A stretch of DNA of 16,735 nucleotides, from the NCBI GenBank assembly GCA_020057445.1, contig JAGVFV010000059.1:1-16735 (forward strand), read 5' to 3'. Source of the stretch: an archaeon (GTDB taxonomy: Archaea > Nanobdellota > Nanobdellia > Woesearchaeales > JAHJEM01). Shown piece by piece: positions 15,110 through 16,735 of the stretch; position 1 is the stretch's first letter, and every line of letters starts with the position of its first letter. Made by a program: the position numbers and the translations under genes. Under the pieces are notes generated by a model, which saw only the letters and a program-made list of their open reading frames with translations, was not told where the DNA came from and did not search any database.

Positions 15110-15758
15110 TGGCAAACACCTCGGCAAACGTACACCGGTGGAGAATGCCAAGGGTGATTCCCCTGACATATACCATCAGGAAGAGCAGGTTGTTGAAGAA
15201 CACATAGGAGAAGAAGTTGATCTGGCTGCGGAACGACCGCAGCGCGAGGATCTTCTTCTTGAAGGTCGCAGAGATGTCGACGACAAGAAGAGGCGTCGCT
15301 GTCGCCTTTCTCATGAAGATGTTCCAGACAACAAAGGTGTAGAGCGGGCAGATAAGCTTCATGCGGTCGTAGGTCTCTATGACAAGCCGGTGCACAGTGC
15401 GGTGGTCCGGGTGCGTATCATTCTCTGCATGGGTGAATATCTTCTGCGGCTTATAGAGCATGATGATGTGCTTGAGCTTCTCCTTGACAAGGCCGTCGGA
15501 GTGTTTGCCTTTTTCTCCGGCAAGGCCAAGGAACATGACTTTCTTCCCTCCGATGATCTTATTCGCCTCGATGGACTCGTCGATCCTGATCTTCCTAATG
15601 ACACGTGGCTTGAAGTGAGGATGGGAGAGCTCCCCGAAAAAGATGACGACTGTGTAGACATCCCATCCTTCCTTTGCGTACTTTGCCATGGTGCCGCCAG
15701 AGCCAAAGATCTGGTCGTCTGAGTGCGCGCAGATGACAAGGACTGATTTTCTCCCCAT
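15099..15758 (-). CDS. PIG-L family N-acetylglucosamine deacetylase
   Basis: A 219-residue metal-dependent deacetylase of the PIG-L/LmbE family (substrates include GlcNAc-PI, GlcNAc-inositol and related GlcNAc-lipids). The zinc motif reads AHSDD (H12, D14, D15) instead of the usual AHPDD. The second metal motif HPDH (H116-H119) is intact in THAENDTHPDHRTVH. The C-terminal third (about 165-205) is hydrophobic and aromatic and could associate with the membrane. I placed the start at 15758: a TATA box lies 27 bases before it, and the family fold begins there. The in-frame ATG at 15824 would put the promoter inside the gene. It is first in an operon with the GT4 gene and divergent from the VCBS-like gene. 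Confidence 0.9.
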   Translation of the reverse strand: MGRKSVLVICAHSDDQIFGSGGTMAKYAKEGWDVYTVVIFFGELSHPHFKPRVIRKIRIDESIEANKIIGGKKVMFLGLAGEKGKHSDGLVKEKLKHIIMLYKPQKIFTHAENDTHPDHRTVHRLVIETYDRMKLICPLYTFVVWNIFMRKATATPLLVVDISATFKKKILALRSFRSQINFFSYVFFNNLLFLMVYVRGITLGILHRCTFAEVFAIER

Positions 15759-15782
15759 AAGCTTCAGTCGAGGAGGGAGTAA

Positions 15783-15790
15783 TTTAAAAA
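15783..15790 (-). promoter_or_regulatory. TATA box of the PIG-L/GT4 operon
   Basis: Minus-strand TTTTTAAA is about 27 bases before the ATG at 15758 and is back-to-back with the plus-strand box at 15805-15814. Confidence 0.6.
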
Positions 15791-15804
15791 TTTTTGCCAA
15801 TAAC

Positions 15805-15814
15805 TTTATATATA
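15805..15814 (+). promoter_or_regulatory. TATA box of the VCBS-like gene
   Basis: TTTATATATA is centred 26 bases before a GTG at 15836, supporting that GTG as a leaderless start. Confidence 0.65.
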
Positions 15815-15835
15815 CCCGATTCAAGGAAGAGGTTT

Positions 15836-16735
15836 GTGGGCAGGACTGTCTTGTTTCGGGAAAAGGAGCTGTACATACTTGCAGGATTCCTGATCGTGCT
15901 CAGCTTTGTTGTCAGCATCAAATTGTTCTCTGAGAGACCAGTGTCTTCCTTCCAGGGAAGGGCATTTGGAGGAGAGACAGCTTGCCCCTTGGGCGCTTCG
16001 AATACGACTGCCTTCCTGTATCGTGATGTCGACAATTCGTTATATTTGCGGTCTTTCAATGCAGGGACAGGAGCGTTCAATGCAAAGACCCTTGTCTCAG
16101 GAGTGGGCATTGACGAGCATCTCACGGCATTCTGGGATGTTGACCGCGACGGCGACATGGACCTCATCACTCACAAATACCTCTTCGATGCGACCGCCCA
16201 TACAGTCGCGATAACCTTGTACAAATATGCCACAAACATAACAGTTCCTCCCTGTATCAAGAAGGAGATATTATATACTACTACGCTTCCTGTCCAGGAT
16301 CTTGACGCTGACTGCTCAGACGCTGTTTGGTGCAAGCGTGTCGCAGTCTCGTATAATGACATCTTCCATGGTTTCCTCATAGGCATCCAAGGGTCAAAAA
16401 AATCATCAGGGGCAATGTACTATCTTGACCTGGATGACATGGCATTCGCAAGGATGTCCATCGACCTCTCGCCGATCGAACGCATGCCGCAATCGCTCGC
16501 TATCGGGAATTTCAACAATGACACATTCTCGAATCCAGACCTTCTCATCCTTGACTATAATTCGTCAGGCTGTCCAGAACTCAAGGTCCATTATTATGAA
16601 GGGCGTGACGCGTGGCTCACCCCGACATTCACGTACAGAAGCGTCGCATTCACGATCCCATCAGGGACAGCATACCAGCTCTTCCGTCCGGGAAAGCTAA
16701 CCGCGAATCCGAGCATACATGAGGACATCCTGTAC
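15836..16735 (+). CDS. Membrane-anchored VCBS/FG-GAP-like protein (partial, runs off the end)
   Basis: An open frame of exactly 300 codons from a GTG at 15836 to the window edge, with no stop. A short basic N-terminus is followed by a membrane helix (about 12-30, ILAGFLIVLSFVVSI), so most of the protein is probably extracellular. Two segments look like calcium-binding VCBS/FG-GAP repeats of beta-propellers: TAFWDVDRDGDMDLITH (97-113) and AIGNFNNDTFSNPDLLILD (222-240). Others may lie around 'DLDADC' (155-160). Several cysteines (C50, C140, C160, C166, C246) suggest disulfides. Such proteins are usually adhesins or surface-binding propellers. It is divergent from the PIG-L operon. Its C-terminus is outside the window. 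Confidence 0.8.
   Translation, partial: MGRTVLFREKELYILAGFLIVLSFVVSIKLFSERPVSSFQGRAFGGETACPLGASNTTAFLYRDVDNSLYLRSFNAGTGAFNAKTLVSGVGIDEHLTAFWDVDRDGDMDLITHKYLFDATAHTVAITLYKYATNITVPPCIKKEILYTTTLPVQDLDADCSDAVWCKRVAVSYNDIFHGFLIGIQGSKKSSGAMYYLDLDDMAFARMSIDLSPIERMPQSLAIGNFNNDTFSNPDLLILDYNSSGCPELKVHYYEGRDAWLTPTFTYRSVAFTIPSGTAYQLFRPGKLTANPSIHEDILY

Noticed and set aside
15078..15722. 214-codon plus-strand frame opposite the PIG-L gene
   Set aside because: Antisense of a well-supported deacetylase; Asp/Val-rich shadow.
1..16735. CRISPR array or insertion sequence
   Set aside because: No short regularly spaced repeats and no transposase-like frame or terminal inverted repeats seen.

Overview
The window looks archaeal. 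Almost every gene has an A/T-rich TATA box centred about 26-27 bases before its start codon, so most transcripts should be leaderless. The tRNA-Leu carries an intron at the archaeal position 37/38 with a bulge-helix-bulge-like fold. The gene content (full-length SMC, VKOR, DUF2231, PIG-L deacetylase, dockerin-like and VCBS-like secreted proteins) and a small membrane-protein fragment that resembles DPANN families suggest a Woesearchaeota/Pacearchaeota-type genome. That lineage call is inference; only 'archaeon' is well supported.

Layout. 1-900: a VKOR-family thiol oxidoreductase and a one-domain cupin, each with its own promoter. 926-1042: intron-containing tRNA-Leu(CAG). 1043-5586: an AT-richer accessory block that looks like a decaying integration island at the tRNA. 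Just after the tRNA lie a probable N-terminal tyrosine-recombinase stub (+) and a membrane-protein gene cut short at its 3' end (-), meeting tail to tail. Then come an unrecognised 700-residue protein, a 101-bp repeat (copy A), a two-gene toxin-antitoxin-like operon (GG/DxD nucleotidyltransferase plus a basic partner), and repeat copy B. Both repeat copies end in the same 10-11 bases as the 3' end of the tRNA. The operon is preceded by two identical 13-bp palindromes exactly 21 bp apart, upstream of its TATA box.

5587-16735: housekeeping and cell-surface genes. A membrane-anchored four-CBS protein (-) is divergent from a secreted heparinase II/III-like polysaccharide lyase with Fn3, Cys-rich and dockerin-like C-terminal parts (+). 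Then follow SMC (+) and a four-helix DUF2231 protein (+). Convergent with these is a PIG-L deacetylase / GT4 glycosyltransferase operon (-) with overlapping genes, probably making a cell-surface glycoconjugate. Divergent from it, a membrane-anchored VCBS/FG-GAP-like protein (+) with a GTG start runs off the right end.

The most promising material for something new is the island: an orphan 700-residue cargo gene and an operator-controlled nucleotidyltransferase pair bracketed by diverged att-like repeats, next to a tRNA and an integrase remnant.
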